Notes under the pieces: model-generated
Seen by the model: only the letters and a program-made list of their open reading frames with translations
The model's database searches: none
What the model was told of the DNA's origin: nothing
Shown here: in pieces, positions 34,962 through 44,221 of the stretch
Numbering within the stretch: position 1 is the stretch's first letter
How the letters are laid out: every line of letters starts with the position of its first letter
DNA from: Thiomicrorhabdus immobilis
Lineage (GTDB): Bacteria; Pseudomonadota; Gammaproteobacteria; Thiomicrospirales; Thiomicrospiraceae
Length of the DNA stretch: 64,000 nucleotides
Assembly (NCBI RefSeq): GCF_021654855.1
Contig: NZ_AP024202.1
Span: 372,001 to 436,000 of the forward strand
Reading direction: 5' to 3'
Position numbers and translations under genes: made by a program

Positions 34962-35930
34962 ATGTCTGCTGGTTTGATACATGCATTTGTCTTAGATGGT
35001 GAGGGTGGCGCTAAAAAGCTCGATTGGCAAGGCTTACAATCGTGGCAACCCGAACATGGCGAGTTATGGGTACATTTGGATTACAGTGTTTACGAAAGTA
35101 AAGAGTGGTTGATTCATGGCAGCGGGATTGACGATACGGTCGCCGATACTTTGTTGAGTGAAGAGTCTCGCCCCAGGTTTTCTCTGTTGGATGAGGGGCT
35201 TTTAATCGCTTGGCGAGGTGTAAACCATAACCCTAAATCCAATCCTGAAGACATGGTGGCGATTCGTTTATGGAGTGATGAGCATCGTGTCATTTCAACC
35301 TTGAAGCGTGAGTTGCTCGCGGTGAATGAAGTGGTCGAGATGCTGGCTCGAGGGCGAGGCCCTAAAAGCTTAAGTCAGTTGCTGATAGAAATTGCCGACC
35401 GTATTGTTTGGCGAATCGGTGATGTGGTTGATGAGTACGAAGAGCAAATGGCGGATTTAGAGGGACAGGTCATCGAGCGTGGACAATCTAATTTACGCAG
35501 TGAATTGAGTAGTTTGCGTCGTCAAGTGATTGCTTTAAAACGTTACCTTGCACCTCAAAAAGAGGCATTAATGCGCTTTTCGGTCGAGAAAATCAGCTGG
35601 CATAGTCAAGATGACCGTATCCAGTTGCGGGAAGTGGTTGACCGCATTACCCGTGAGCTTGAGGATTTGGAGGCGATCCGCGAACGTGCCGTGGTTTCAC
35701 ACGAAGAATTGCAGAACCGTATCAGTGAAGAGTTGAATAATCGTATGTATGTCTTATCGATTATCACCGCGATATTTTTACCTTTAGGTTTTTTAACCGG
35801 CCTGTTGGGGATCAATGTGGGTGGAATACCGGGCTCAGAGAATCCTGATGCTTTTCGTTATTTTGTATTGGGCTTGATTTCGCTAATCATTGTGCAGTTC
35901 TTGATTTTTAAATGGAAAAAGTGGTTCTAG
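34962..35930 (+). CDS. zntB: CorA-superfamily metal transporter, ZntB-like
   Basis: The 322-residue protein has a large soluble N-terminal domain with a long helix (about 150-250) and two C-terminal membrane helices (about 262-283 and 297-316). The pore signature reads GINVGGIPG, which is the ZntB variant of the CorA GMN motif, so zinc or another divalent cation transport is likely rather than magnesium. It has its own unit between two terminators. Confidence 0.85.
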   Translation: MSAGLIHAFVLDGEGGAKKLDWQGLQSWQPEHGELWVHLDYSVYESKEWLIHGSGIDDTVADTLLSEESRPRFSLLDEGLLIAWRGVNHNPKSNPEDMVAIRLWSDEHRVISTLKRELLAVNEVVEMLARGRGPKSLSQLLIEIADRIVWRIGDVVDEYEEQMADLEGQVIERGQSNLRSELSSLRRQVIALKRYLAPQKEALMRFSVEKISWHSQDDRIQLREVVDRITRELEDLEAIRERAVVSHEELQNRISEELNNRMYVLSIITAIFLPLGFLTGLLGINVGGIPGSENPDAFRYFVLGLISLIIVQFLIFKWKKWF

Positions 35931-35940
35931 TAGAACGGAT

Positions 35941-35968
35941 AAAGCCTATTTGCAATAGGCTTTAATTT
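35941..35968. terminator. Bidirectional terminator between convergent genes
   Basis: AAAGCCTATT and AATAGGCTTT form a perfect 10-bp stem around TGC at 35941-35963. It serves zntB on one strand and the peptidase gene on the other. Confidence 0.8.
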
Positions 35969-35984
35969 TGAATTAGGTTATTGG

Positions 35985-37061
35985 TTATTTAAGCTCAATC
36001 GGAATGTTGGCTAAATGCATAATGACTTCCATAAAAGCTTTTACCGATTTGATTGAGGCGGTTTCATTCATGGTGTGATAGCCCGTGGTTGGAATTTGAA
36101 TGGTTGTACCATGAACAAGACCTTTTGAATTGGCGGTGATTCGACCTAGTTCCGTCCGTCCAATACTCATTTGCGATTGCCCTTTCATGCTGGCTTCCTG
36201 GTTGAGTGTCGTGATGTATTGGTCTTTAAATGTAAATTCGATATTCAAGGATTCACAAAGTTGCGCGACTTTTTGGGTGGTTTCCACATTAAATTCGGCA
36301 TGTTCATCACGGTTACGTAATACCACCATCTGTTTATCCGCTTCTTCTCGATTACGGTAAGGGCTTGTGTCCAAAACATAAAGTTCATTGGTGGTGTTCC
36401 CAAAACGGTGAAACCACTCCAATAAATAGCGCCAGCTACCACCTGACTCTTCTTCTGCTGTAAAGAAAGCCGTGCCTTGATATCCTAGACTGAATAAATG
36501 CACCAGTATCGCAGCGGTGAGTACGTTATCGAGTTGCGCACTTAAAAACTCCTCATCCATTTTCAGCTTATCCCTAAAGCCAACCGGTGTTCCTGCAACC
36601 AGATGTTCCAACCCCTCGACTTCAAAAATCAAGTTATTACGGTGTTCGCAGATATAGGCATTATCAATGATTCCCGCGCCACGGTAAGCACCAGACCAGG
36701 GTTCATAAGCTATGACAGGGGTACCATCAAAGCGGTTCATAAGGGTCGCTTTTAGTTCGTCGCTGACCGATTTTCCAAAGAGTTCGCTCATCTGTCCGGC
36801 AATGAATGCGCCAAACTGAAACTCGTTGGGGCCTGTGCAAATCAGCCCATGACGGTCTATATGGCTTGAAAACATGGCGGTATTTGGACTGTTTCCATGA
36901 GCCACTAATAGACCTTCGTACCAGGTAACGGTCGCGCCACGTTCTTCAAGTTCGCGTTGCAGCACTCTAAAAAACGGGTGTTCGGCGCCAACAACGCAAG
37001 GTTCACGGATAAGCGATTTAAGTAGGTCAATGAATTCATCAAATTGATCGAATTGATTCAT
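35985..37061 (-). CDS. M42/M20-like metallopeptidase
   Basis: From ATG 37061 the protein has 358 residues (MNQFDQFDEFIDLLKSLI). Likely zinc ligands and catalytic residues of the M20/M28/M42 clan are visible: SSHIDRHG (His, Asp), QLDNVLTA (bridging Asp), TAEEESGG (Glu-Glu), LDTSPY (Asp) and a late His in TTGYHTMNE. Deacylase or aminopeptidase activity is likely; the substrate is unknown. The open frame extends to 37208, but that part overlaps the bioA terminator and is not protein-like. GGAG lies ten bases before 37061. Confidence 0.8.
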   Translation of the reverse strand: MNQFDQFDEFIDLLKSLIREPCVVGAEHPFFRVLQRELEERGATVTWYEGLLVAHGNSPNTAMFSSHIDRHGLICTGPNEFQFGAFIAGQMSELFGKSVSDELKATLMNRFDGTPVIAYEPWSGAYRGAGIIDNAYICEHRNNLIFEVEGLEHLVAGTPVGFRDKLKMDEEFLSAQLDNVLTAAILVHLFSLGYQGTAFFTAEEESGGSWRYLLEWFHRFGNTTNELYVLDTSPYRNREEADKQMVVLRNRDEHAEFNVETTQKVAQLCESLNIEFTFKDQYITTLNQEASMKGQSQMSIGRTELGRITANSKGLVHGTTIQIPTTGYHTMNETASIKSVKAFMEVIMHLANIPIELK

Positions 37062-37170
37062 GCGAGGATGGCTCCAAAATAGTAAAAGGGCTGGTTTTAT
37101 TGTTGTTCTTAAGTCTTTGACTAAGATAGAGCAATAAAAGTCACGAATGCTTTGATGAATTGTAGAGTTA

Positions 37171-37205
37171 ATTCTGTATAAAAAGCGAGGCTTTTTATAC
37201 AGAAT
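37171..37205 (-). terminator. Perfect 16-bp hairpin at the end of bioA
   Basis: ATTCTGTATAAAAAGC (37171-37186) and its exact complement (37190-37205) enclose a GAG loop. The stem begins at the last base of the bioA stop codon. On the minus strand the rising arm is followed by GCTTTTTATAC, so the T-run is within the stem. It probably ends bioA transcription or protects its 3' end. Confidence 0.65.
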
Positions 37206-38521
37206 CACAGATTATTTTGGGCTAAAGTCTGTATGACTGAATTGACCAGGCCTGCTGATAATTGTTCGAGTTGTCGTTGCGGAATATTATAGGCTGGCAT
37301 GGTATAGATCAGCTTGCCAAAAGGCCTTAACCAAACGCCTTGCTCTAATGCCGCCGCTTGAATTTTTGCGCCTAAATCGTCACGTTCCAACTCCACCACC
37401 CCGATGGCTCCCAGGGTACGAACATCGGCGACTCCGTTTACCTTTTTGAGTTCGGCCAAGCTTTCTGTTAAGTGGTCGTATATACGTTGGATATTGTCTT
37501 GCCAAGGTGAGTCTAATAAGACATCAATATTGGCAATGGCGGCACGGCAGGCCAATGGATTGGCCATATAGGTTGGTCCATGTGCAAGAATGCCAGGGTT
37601 GCCGTTACTGATGGTTTCACTGATTCTGCTGGTCGCTAAGGTCGCCGCTAAAGTGATATGACCACCCGTTAAGGTTTTGCCTAAGGTCAGTATGTCTGGC
37701 GAAATGCCCGCCCATTCGCAGGCAAACAATTTTCCAGTGCGTCCAAAGCCGGTCGCGATTTCATCGGCAATCAGTAAAACTTCAAATTCGTCACATAATT
37801 CACGCAGTTGTTTTAAATAGTTGGGGCGATAGAAACGCATGCCTCCCGCACCCTGCACGATTGGTTCAATGGTGACGGCCGCTATCTCATTATGATGTTG
37901 TTCGAGTATCGATTTAAGTCCGGCAATGTCTTGATTGTCAGAAGGCTCTGAAAACCCCATTTGGGGGGCCGGAGCAAAAAAGTGTTTGCTCAATACATCG
38001 CTGAATAGATGGTGCATACCGTTTATAGGGTCGCATATCGCCATGGTGGCGAAGGTATCGCCGTGATAACCGTTTCTTACAGTCAGTAATTTATTCTTGG
38101 CAGGCCTGGTTAAACTTATCCAATATTGAATAGCCATCTTGATGGCCACTTCCATTGCAACCGAACCCGAATCGACAAAAAAGACTTTGTCCAGGCCTGT
38201 TGGAGATAGGTCTACCAGGCGTTTAGCAAGTTCTATGGCCGGTTCATGGGTAAGACCGCCAAACATGATATGAGGCATGGTATCAATCTGCTCATGCATC
38301 GCTTGTTGGATTTTTGGATGGTTGTAGCCGTGTAAAGCCGCCCACCATGATGACATGCCATCTACCACTTCTCGACCATCGGCCAAGGTAATGATTGAGC
38401 CTTGGGTTCTTATAACGCCAATGGCTTCAATAGGATTTGGCAATTTAGCATAGGGGTGCCAAATATGTTCACGATCATATTCCAGTAAGGCATTCCAATT
38501 AGGGGTGTGAGACGGGTTCAT
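37205..38521 (-). CDS. bioA: Adenosylmethionine-8-amino-7-oxononanoate aminotransferase
   Basis: This 438-residue PLP aminotransferase makes 7,8-diaminopelargonate in biotin synthesis, the step before BioD. It shows WHPYAKL, the DGMSSWWAALHGYNHP segment, NGYHGDTFATMA, IADEIATGFGRTG and the PLP lysine in LTLGKTLTGG. It is not clustered with bioD (15 kb away) and no bioF, bioC or bioB is in the window. Four full or partial copies of the window palindrome lie in or beside it. Confidence 0.96.
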   Translation of the reverse strand: MNPSHTPNWNALLEYDREHIWHPYAKLPNPIEAIGVIRTQGSIITLADGREVVDGMSSWWAALHGYNHPKIQQAMHEQIDTMPHIMFGGLTHEPAIELAKRLVDLSPTGLDKVFFVDSGSVAMEVAIKMAIQYWISLTRPAKNKLLTVRNGYHGDTFATMAICDPINGMHHLFSDVLSKHFFAPAPQMGFSEPSDNQDIAGLKSILEQHHNEIAAVTIEPIVQGAGGMRFYRPNYLKQLRELCDEFEVLLIADEIATGFGRTGKLFACEWAGISPDILTLGKTLTGGHITLAATLATSRISETISNGNPGILAHGPTYMANPLACRAAIANIDVLLDSPWQDNIQRIYDHLTESLAELKKVNGVADVRTLGAIGVVELERDDLGAKIQAAALEQGVWLRPFGKLIYTMPAYNIPQRQLEQLSAGLVNSVIQTLAQNNL

Positions 38522-38569
38522 AAAATTAACGTTTTCTGTGTTTAATGTCTAAAATCGTAGAGGTATCTT

Positions 38570-38581
38570 ACCAGGCCTGGT
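38570..38581. repeat. Exact ACCAGGCCTGGT between bioA and truC
   Basis: A full 12-bp palindrome in the 63-base gap, four bases from the truC stop codon. It may act as a weak hairpin; no T-run follows on the minus strand. Confidence 0.85.
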
Positions 38582-38584
38582 GGG

Positions 38585-39319
38585 TTAGAAATTTAACTTT
38601 TCTAAAGCGTATTGAAAACTAGATTCAAGAGGGCATTCAATGATAATCGGTTGATTGCTGTTGGGGTGGATGAACTCCAATTGTGTCGCGGCTAAATATA
38701 AACGGTGTTGTCCCAGCCACTCATTGAAGAAATGATTGTGGTGACGGTCGCCATATTTAACATCACCGATGATGGGGTGGTGGATATGGTTCATGTGGCG
38801 ACGTAATTGGTGTTTACGCCCGGTTTTGGGTTTAAGTTCTATTAATGAGTAACGTTGTTGCTCATATCGACCAATCGTAAAGTCGACCGAAGTGGTGGCG
38901 AGGGTCGAATAAGCGGTTTCAGCCGATTGTGGTTCAAGCTGCTCACGTTTTAGTTTCTCCGCAATCTTGTCACGTTTATATTTCAGTGCATGGTCGATAT
39001 AGCCAGATTCATTGCCCCAGCCTCTGCAAATGGCTTGGTAGGTCTTTTGGATATCATGTTGCATGAATTGGTCACTTAAATGCCTGGCGCTGGCAGGATC
39101 AAGGGCAAACAATAGAAGACCTGAAGTCGCTTTGTCTAATCGGTGAATCGGATATACCTTCTGACCGATCAAGTCACGGGTGATTTGTACCGCAAACTGA
39201 GTTTCATGTTTATCAATGGGTGAGCGATGGACTAAAAGACCTGCCGGTTTATGGATGGCAACAAGATAATCGTCTTGGTAGAGAATAGAAAAGTTGTCGA
39301 TTTGACAAAAAGTTTGCAT
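38585..39319 (-). CDS. truC: tRNA pseudouridine synthase C
   Basis: This 244-residue RluA-family enzyme isomerises uridine 65 in tRNA. The catalytic Asp62 is in IHRLDKATSG, followed by the family's LKPKTGRKHQLRRHM segment and GDVKYGDR. There is no S4 domain, and the short length fits TruC rather than RluC or RluD. Confidence 0.9.
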   Translation of the reverse strand: MQTFCQIDNFSILYQDDYLVAIHKPAGLLVHRSPIDKHETQFAVQITRDLIGQKVYPIHRLDKATSGLLLFALDPASARHLSDQFMQHDIQKTYQAICRGWGNESGYIDHALKYKRDKIAEKLKREQLEPQSAETAYSTLATTSVDFTIGRYEQQRYSLIELKPKTGRKHQLRRHMNHIHHPIIGDVKYGDRHHNHFFNEWLGQHRLYLAATQLEFIHPNSNQPIIIECPLESSFQYALEKLNF

Positions 39320-39586
39320 GATTATTGAACCTGAGGGAATATTTGTATGGTCGTATTATAAAAAGATTTGAATTTTATAGGTGGAAAACAAGCCATAAAC
39401 TAGCTGTGCTTGCAGAGAGTGGAAAATAAATTTCCTACTTTTTTATAAAAACGATACGAATGCTTTAGATGCCTGTTTACAATTAACTTGTTGATTGTTA
39501 ATATTTATTGCTCAAAAGTTGAGTTGGAAATAGGTGTGGGTGGTTTTTGTGGATTTATTTAATTTAAATATTTGTTAAATTTAGTG

Positions 39587-39614
39587 TTGACAGGTGTTAA
39601 TAAATCTATAGAAT
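39587..39614 (+). promoter_or_regulatory. Promoter of the tRNA-tuf operon
   Basis: A perfect TTGACA (39587-39592) and TAGAAT (39609-39614) at 16-base spacing lie just before tRNA-Tyr. The 310-base gap from truC is otherwise AT-rich and featureless to the eye; AT-rich DNA upstream of the -35 could act as an UP element. Confidence 0.8.
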
Positions 39615-39629
39615 ACGCACTCACAATTT

Positions 39630-39714
39630 GGAGGGTTTCCCGAGCGGCCAAAGGGGGCAGACTGTAAATCTGCTGGCTCAGCCTTCGGTGGTTCGAATCC
39701 ACCACCCTCCACCA
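39630..39714 (+). tRNA. tRNA-Tyr (GTA)
   Basis: An 85-base class II tRNA with a long variable arm, encoded CCA end, anticodon GTA at 39664-39666 and acceptor stem GGAGGGT/ACCCTCC. First of three tRNAs ahead of tuf, as in the tyr-gly-thr-tufB unit of enterobacteria. Confidence 0.97.
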
Positions 39715-39719
39715 TATTT

Positions 39720-39794
39720 GCGGGTATCGTATATTGGCTATTACCTCGGCCTTCCAAGCCGATGAGAGGAGTTCGATTCTCCTTACCCGCTCCA
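39720..39794 (+). tRNA. tRNA-Gly (TCC)
   Basis: A 75-base cloverleaf with acceptor stem GCGGGTA/TACCCGC, anticodon TCC at 39753-39755, T-loop GTTCGATTC and encoded CCA. Confidence 0.97.
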
Positions 39795-39800
39795 TATTTC

Positions 39801-39852
39801 AAAGGCTCTCTTTGTTAGTTTGTTAATTCAGATTGATGGAGAGGGCCTTTTT
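39801..39852 (+). other. Hairpin between tRNA-Gly and tRNA-Thr
   Basis: AAAGGC-TCTC (39801-39810) can pair with GAGA and GCCTTT (39839-39850), with a two-base bulge and a long loop, followed by TT. It may be a leaky terminator or a processing signal between the tRNAs. Confidence 0.4.
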
Positions 39853-39857
39853 AATTT

Positions 39858-39933
39858 GCTCTCATAGCTCAGTAGGTAGAGCGCATCCATGGTAAGGATG
39901 AGGTCTCCAGTTCGATCCTGGATGAGAGCTCCA
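39858..39933 (+). tRNA. tRNA-Thr (GGT)
   Basis: A 76-base cloverleaf with acceptor stem GCTCTCA/TGAGAGC, anticodon GGT at 39891-39893, T-loop GTTCGATCC and encoded CCA. It lies 60 bases before tuf. Confidence 0.97.
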
Positions 39934-39993
39934 GTTTTTAATCATTGGTGTATTTATGCCTTGTGCATGGGTCGCTATTACGGAGTTTGCATC

Positions 39994-41184
39994 ATGGCAA
40001 AAGAAAAGTTTGAACGCTCGAAACCGCACGTAAACGTTGGTACTATCGGTCACGTTGACCATGGTAAGACAACTCTAACTGCGGCATTAACAATTGTACA
40101 AGGTAAGAAATTCGGTGGAGACGTAAAAGACTACGCTTCAATCGATAACGCACCAGAAGAGCGTGAGCGTGGGATTACAATCTCAACAGCACACGTTGAG
40201 TACGAATCAGAAACTCGTCACTACGCACACGTAGACTGCCCAGGCCACGCTGACTATGTTAAAAACATGATCACTGGTGCTGCACAGATGGATGGCGCAA
40301 TCCTGGTTTGTTCAGCGGCTGATGGACCAATGCCACAGACTCGTGAGCACATCCTATTATCACGTCAGGTTGGTGTACCATACATCGTTGTATACCTAAA
40401 CAAAGCTGACATGGTTGATGATGAAGAGCTAATGGAATTAGTAGAAATGGAAGTTCGTGAACTTCTAGATATGTACGAATTCCCAGGTGACGACACTCCA
40501 GTAATCATGGGTTCTGCACTTAAAGCAATCGAAGGTGACCAGTCTGAAATCGGTGAACCATCAATCGGTCGTCTAATCGAAGCTCTAGATACTTATATCC
40601 CTGAGCCTACTCGTGAAACAGACAAGCCATTCCTAATGCCTGTAGAAGATATCTTCTCAATCCAGGGTCGTGGTACGGTTGCAACTGGTCGTGTTGAAAC
40701 GGGTGTTGTAAAAGTGGGTGAAGAGATCGAAATCGTTGGTATTCGTCCTACTCAAACAACAACAGTAACTGGTGTTGAAATGTTCCGTAAGCTTCTAGAC
40801 CAAGGTGAAGCTGGTGATAACGTTGGTATCCTATTACGTGGTACTAAGCGTGAAGACATCGAGCGTGGACAAGTTCTAGCACACAAAGGTACTGTTAAGC
40901 CACATACTAAGTTCGAAGCTGAAGTATATGTATTAGGTAAAGACGAAGGTGGACGTCACACTCCATTCTTCAACGGTTACCGTCCACAGTTCTACTTCCG
41001 TACAACTGACGTAACTGGTGCTTGTGAGCTACCAGCAGGTGTTGAAATGGTAATGCCTGGTGATAACGTACAAATGACTGTAGAGTTAATCAACCCAATC
41101 GCGATGTCAGACGGTCTACGTTTTGCAATCCGTGAAGGTGGACGTACAGTTGGTGCAGGTGTTGTTGCTAAAATTATTGAATAA
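39994..41184 (+). CDS. tuf: Elongation factor Tu, copy 1
   Basis: The 396-residue GTPase brings aminoacyl-tRNA to the ribosome. G1 GHVDHGKT, G3 DCPGH, G4 NKAD and the effector region RGITIS are present. ATG 39994 is preceded by GGAGT; a longer frame from 39889 runs back into tRNA-Thr and is rejected. The protein is identical to copy 2 at 56330, and the DNA also appears identical from the start codon to a few bases past the stop. It is co-transcribed with the three tRNAs. Confidence 0.98.
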   Translation: MAKEKFERSKPHVNVGTIGHVDHGKTTLTAALTIVQGKKFGGDVKDYASIDNAPEERERGITISTAHVEYESETRHYAHVDCPGHADYVKNMITGAAQMDGAILVCSAADGPMPQTREHILLSRQVGVPYIVVYLNKADMVDDEELMELVEMEVRELLDMYEFPGDDTPVIMGSALKAIEGDQSEIGEPSIGRLIEALDTYIPEPTRETDKPFLMPVEDIFSIQGRGTVATGRVETGVVKVGEEIEIVGIRPTQTTTVTGVEMFRKLLDQGEAGDNVGILLRGTKREDIERGQVLAHKGTVKPHTKFEAEVYVLGKDEGGRHTPFFNGYRPQFYFRTTDVTGACELPAGVEMVMPGDNVQMTVELINPIAMSDGLRFAIREGGRTVGAGVVAKIIE

Positions 41185-41203
41185 TTTTAAATACAAATAG
41201 CAC

Positions 41204-41243
41204 TTGCTATAGCAAAAAAAGGGGTATATAATCCCCTTTTTTT
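41204..41243 (+). promoter_or_regulatory. Terminator of tuf with a promoter inside its loop
   Basis: AAAAAAAGGGG (41214-41224) and CCCCTTTTTTT (41233-41243) form a terminator stem around TATATAAT. The loop holds a perfect TATAAT (41227-41232), and TTGCTA lies 17 bases upstream (41204-41209). The same 40 bases can therefore end the tuf transcript and start the tRNA-Trp-secE-nusG transcript, with the predicted start just before tRNA-Trp. Confidence 0.7.
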
Positions 41244-41255
41244 GTGACACACTCC

Positions 41256-41332
41256 AGGGGTATAGCTCCAATTGGTAGAGCACCGGATTCCAAATCCGGG
41301 TGTTGGGAGTTCGAATCTCTCTACCCCTGCCA
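41256..41332 (+). tRNA. tRNA-Trp (CCA)
   Basis: A 77-base cloverleaf with acceptor stem AGGGGTA/TACCCCT, anticodon CCA at 41290-41292 and encoded CCA end. It lies between tuf and secE, a common gammaproteobacterial place. Confidence 0.97.
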
Positions 41333-41338
41333 TATTCC

Positions 41339-41373
41339 AAACGACCTGCATTTTTCTAAATGCGGGTCGTTTT
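41339..41373 (+). other. Hairpin between tRNA-Trp and secE
   Basis: AAACGACC and GCATTT pair with AAATGC and GGTCGTTT around TTCT, with one unpaired base on each side. The T-run is short. It may be a partial terminator that limits secE-nusG expression, or a tRNA processing boundary. Confidence 0.55.
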
Positions 41374-41392
41374 CAATTTAGCTGATAGGTAT

Positions 41393-41776
41393 ATGAGTAA
41401 AGAATTAGAAAACCAAGGTAACTCGAACTCGTTAGATACGGTAAAGATGGTCTTGTCTTTATTGGTATTGGTAGGTTCTTTAGTTGGATATTACATTTTT
41501 CAAGAAATGCATCCAGTAGTTCGTGTATTAGGGGTTGTTGCGGGTGCGGCGATTGCTGTGTTTATCCTGTATCAAACCACTGTCGGTAGAAGTTGGTTTC
41601 ATTACCTATCTCTTGCTAAGCGAGAAGTGCGTCAGGTTGTTTGGCCTACGCGTCCTGAAACAGTGCAGATGACGTTGATTGTCTTTGTGGTTGTTATTTT
41701 AATGGGTATCTTTTTGTGGTTAGTTGACATGTTCTTTTTATGGGCAGTTCAATTGTTAACAGGACAAGGTGGTTAA
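41393..41776 (+). CDS. secE: Preprotein translocase subunit SecE
   Basis: The 127-residue protein has three membrane helices (about 19-36, 42-60, 95-117) like the E. coli type, and the conserved amphipathic segment [18 protein letters not shown] between the second and third. ATG 41393 ([10 protein letters not shown]) replaces an upstream frame start at 41360 that lies in the hairpin. Its stop is one base before the nusG ATG. Confidence 0.95.
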   Translation: MSKELENQGNSNSLDTVKMVLSLLVLVGSLVGYYIFQEMHPVVRVLGVVAGAAIAVFILYQTTVGRSWFHYLSLAKREVRQVVWPTRPETVQMTLIVFVVVILMGIFLWLVDMFFLWAVQLLTGQGG

Positions 41777-41777
41777 G

Positions 41778-42311
41778 ATGGCTCAAAGATGGTATGTCGT
41801 ACATGCTTATTCAGGGTATGAAAATAAAGTAAAAAAAGCGCTGGCAGAATATGTCGAGCGTGCAGGTCTTGAAGATTCTTTTGGTGAGATTTTAGTTCCA
41901 TCAGAAGAAGTTGTTGAAATTCGAGATGGTAAAAAGCGTACTAGTGAACGTAAATTCTTCCCTGGTTATGTTTTAGTACAGATGGAGATGAATGAGGATT
42001 CATGGCACTTGGTTAAAAGTGTTCCTCAAGTAATGGGTTTCATCGGTGGTACTAGTGATCGCCCAGCACCGATTTCTCAAAAAGAAGTCGATCGAATTCT
42101 GCAGCGTGTAGAGACAAGTGTTGATAAACCACGTCCAAAAGTCATTTACGAGCCAGGTGAAATGGTTCGAGTTGTCGATGGTCCTTTCAAAGAATTTGAA
42201 GCGGTTATCGAGGGTGTGGATTACGACAAAAACAAATTACAAGTATCGGTATTAATCTTTGGTCGTTCAACTCCAGTTGAGCTTGAGTTTACTCAGGTAG
42301 AGAAGATTTAA
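41778..42311 (+). CDS. nusG: Transcription termination/antitermination factor NusG
   Basis: The 177-residue factor has the NGN domain ([28 protein letters not shown] N-terminus; [12 protein letters not shown]) and the KOW domain ([18 protein letters not shown]). It links RNA polymerase to Rho or to the ribosome. ATG 41778 with AAGGTGG is chosen over GTG 41769, which lies inside that ribosome site. Confidence 0.97.
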   Translation: MAQRWYVVHAYSGYENKVKKALAEYVERAGLEDSFGEILVPSEEVVEIRDGKKRTSERKFFPGYVLVQMEMNEDSWHLVKSVPQVMGFIGGTSDRPAPISQKEVDRILQRVETSVDKPRPKVIYEPGEMVRVVDGPFKEFEAVIEGVDYDKNKLQVSVLIFGRSTPVELEFTQVEKI

Positions 42312-42365
42312 TATTTTTTAACCTTGGGGAGCTTAACGGCGTTATTACCCAAATAGGAGAAAGTC

Positions 42366-42794
42366 ATGGCTAAGAAGATTCAAGCCTATATCAAGTTGCA
42401 AGTACCTGCTGGTGCTGCAAACCCTAGTCCTCCGGTTGGTCCTGCTCTAGGTCAGCACGGTGTTAACATCATGGAATTCTGTAAAGCGTTCAATGCTCAA
42501 ACTCAAAGCATGGAAGCTAAGATGCCGATTCCAGTAGTAATTACTGTTTTCAGTGATAAGAGCTTCACGTTCATCACTAAGACACCTCCAGCATCAATTC
42601 TTTTGAAGAAAGCAGCTGGTATTACTAGTGGTTCTGCAGTTCCAAACGTAAATAAAGTTGGTACTGTTACTCGTGCGCAATTAGAAGAGATTGCTAACAC
42701 TAAGATGAATGATTTGAATGCAAATGATTTGGATGCAGCGGTAAACATTATTGCTGGTTCTGCGCGTTCAATGGGCTTAGTGGTAGAGGGTTGA
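42366..42794 (+). CDS. rplK: Ribosomal protein L11
   Basis: The 142-residue protein of the GTPase-associated centre starts [16 protein letters not shown] and has [22 protein letters not shown], the proline-rich part that binds thiopeptides. It follows nusG by 54 bases; AGGAGAAA is its ribosome site. Confidence 0.98.
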   Translation: MAKKIQAYIKLQVPAGAANPSPPVGPALGQHGVNIMEFCKAFNAQTQSMEAKMPIPVVITVFSDKSFTFITKTPPASILLKKAAGITSGSAVPNVNKVGTVTRAQLEEIANTKMNDLNANDLDAAVNIIAGSARSMGLVVEG

Positions 42795-42798
42795 TAAA

Positions 42799-43488
42799 AT
42801 GGCAAAACTAACTAAAAAACAAAAAGCATGGGCTGATCGCGTAGATCGTAACGCTTCTTACGATATCGTTGAAGGTATTAACTTAATCAAAGATTTAGCA
42901 ACTTCTAAGTTCACTGAGTCTGTTGATGTTTCAATCCGCCTAGGTATTGATCCTCGTAAATCTGACCAGGTTGTACGTGGTGCGACTGTTATGCCTAACG
43001 GTACTGGTAAAGATGTGCGTGTAGCGGTATTTACTGGTGAAGCTAACCAAGCTGCAGCAAAAGAAGCAGGTGCTGAATTTGTTGGTATGGATGAGCTAGC
43101 TGACGAAATCAAAAAAGGTATGATGGATTTTGACGTTGTTATCGCGTCTCCAGATGCTATGCGTGTTGTTGGTATGTTAGGTCAGGTTTTAGGTCCACGT
43201 GGTCTTATGCCTAACCCTAAGACAGGTACTGTTACACCAGATGTAGTTGGTGCTATCAAAAACGCTAAAGCTGGTCAGGTTCGTTTCCGTGCAGATAAAG
43301 CAGGTATTATCCATGCTGCAATCGGTACTGTTGCGTTTGATGCTGACAAGCTTAAAGAAAACTTAAATGCCTTAATGGAAGACTTAGTGAAAGCTAAACC
43401 AGCTTCAGCTAAAGGTACTTACGTTAAGAAAGTGACTATTTCATCTACAATGGGTCCAGGCCTAGTAGTTGATCAGTCATCACTATAA
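42799..43488 (+). CDS. rplA: Ribosomal protein L1
   Basis: The 229-residue protein of the L1 stalk has the RNA-binding signature [18 protein letters not shown]. It lies four bases from rplK. L1 is the translational repressor of the L11 operon in E. coli. Confidence 0.98.
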   Translation: MAKLTKKQKAWADRVDRNASYDIVEGINLIKDLATSKFTESVDVSIRLGIDPRKSDQVVRGATVMPNGTGKDVRVAVFTGEANQAAAKEAGAEFVGMDELADEIKKGMMDFDVVIASPDAMRVVGMLGQVLGPRGLMPNPKTGTVTPDVVGAIKNAKAGQVRFRADKAGIIHAAIGTVAFDADKLKENLNALMEDLVKAKPASAKGTYVKKVTISSTMGPGLVVDQSSL

Positions 43489-43669
43489 TGATGGTTGCAC
43501 CTGTTAAGGTGCAGGCATTATTTGCGAATTGGGTCTCCATGAATCCTTTAGGGTTTGATGTGAGTGCCCATCGCAGACCGTAGGCGAATGTAAAACATAC
43601 ATTCTTAATAGATTTAAGCCTACGTAGATGGAAGAGTGCGATGTTTACATCGTACTGTTTGGAGGTTAT
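43489..43669 (+). promoter_or_regulatory. L10 leader (ribosomal protein autoregulatory RNA)
   Basis: The 181-base gap before rplJ has three clear stems: GCACC/GGTGC at 43497-43512; CGTAGGC (43579-43585) with GCCTACG (43618-43624) enclosing GAATGT/ACATTC; and GCGATGT/ACATCGT at 43638-43653 directly before the GGAGG site. This fits the L10 leader to which the L10-L12 complex binds to shut down its own translation. Confidence 0.75.
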
Positions 43670-44170
43670 ATGGCACTCAATATCGAAGATAAAAAGCTAG
43701 TTGTTGAAGAAGTTTCTGCTGTTATTGCTGAAGCGGGTTCAATGGTAACTGCTGAATATCGTGGGTTGACTGTAGAGCAAATGACCGATTTACGTGCTAA
43801 AGCTCGTGCCGCAAACGTTAAAGTTCGTGTTGTTAAAAACACACTTGCACGTCGCGCTGTAGCTGGCACTAAATTTGAAGACATGGCTGAGACTTTTACT
43901 GGTCCTCTAGTGTTTGCATTCTCTGGTGAAGAACTAGGTAATGCTGCTCGTGTTTTCAAGGACTTCGCTAAGACTAATGATGCATTGATTGTTAATTCAT
44001 TGTCTATCGGTGAAGGTGTGATGGATGCTAGTCAGTTAGCAGCTGTTGCCGCTCTACCTACTTACGATGAAGCTGTTGCTAAACTTCTATTTGTTATGAA
44101 AGAACCTGTTGCTAAGTTGGCTCGTGCCCTTGCAGCGGTCAAAGAACAAAAAGAAGCGGAAGCAGCTTAA
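43670..44170 (+). CDS. rplJ: Ribosomal protein L10
   Basis: The 166-residue stalk base protein starts MALNIEDKKLVVEEVS at ATG 43670 behind GGAGG. The frame is open from 43628, but that part is leader RNA. KVRVVKNTLARRA is the rRNA-binding region; the C-terminal helix binds L7/L12. Confidence 0.97.
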   Translation: MALNIEDKKLVVEEVSAVIAEAGSMVTAEYRGLTVEQMTDLRAKARAANVKVRVVKNTLARRAVAGTKFEDMAETFTGPLVFAFSGEELGNAARVFKDFAKTNDALIVNSLSIGEGVMDASQLAAVAALPTYDEAVAKLLFVMKEPVAKLARALAAVKEQKEAEAA

Positions 44171-44221
44171 TTTTACAAACGTAAAAACGTTTAACCCTTT
44201 TTATATATTTGGAGATTTCAA

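Noticed and set aside
37062-37208. N-terminal extension of the metallopeptidase frame to 37208
   Set aside because: It is read through the bioA terminator, overlaps the bioA stop and has no family counterpart.
21171-38521. Frameshift or pseudogene among the bio, trp and spe genes
   Set aside because: All have full family length with intact catalytic motifs.
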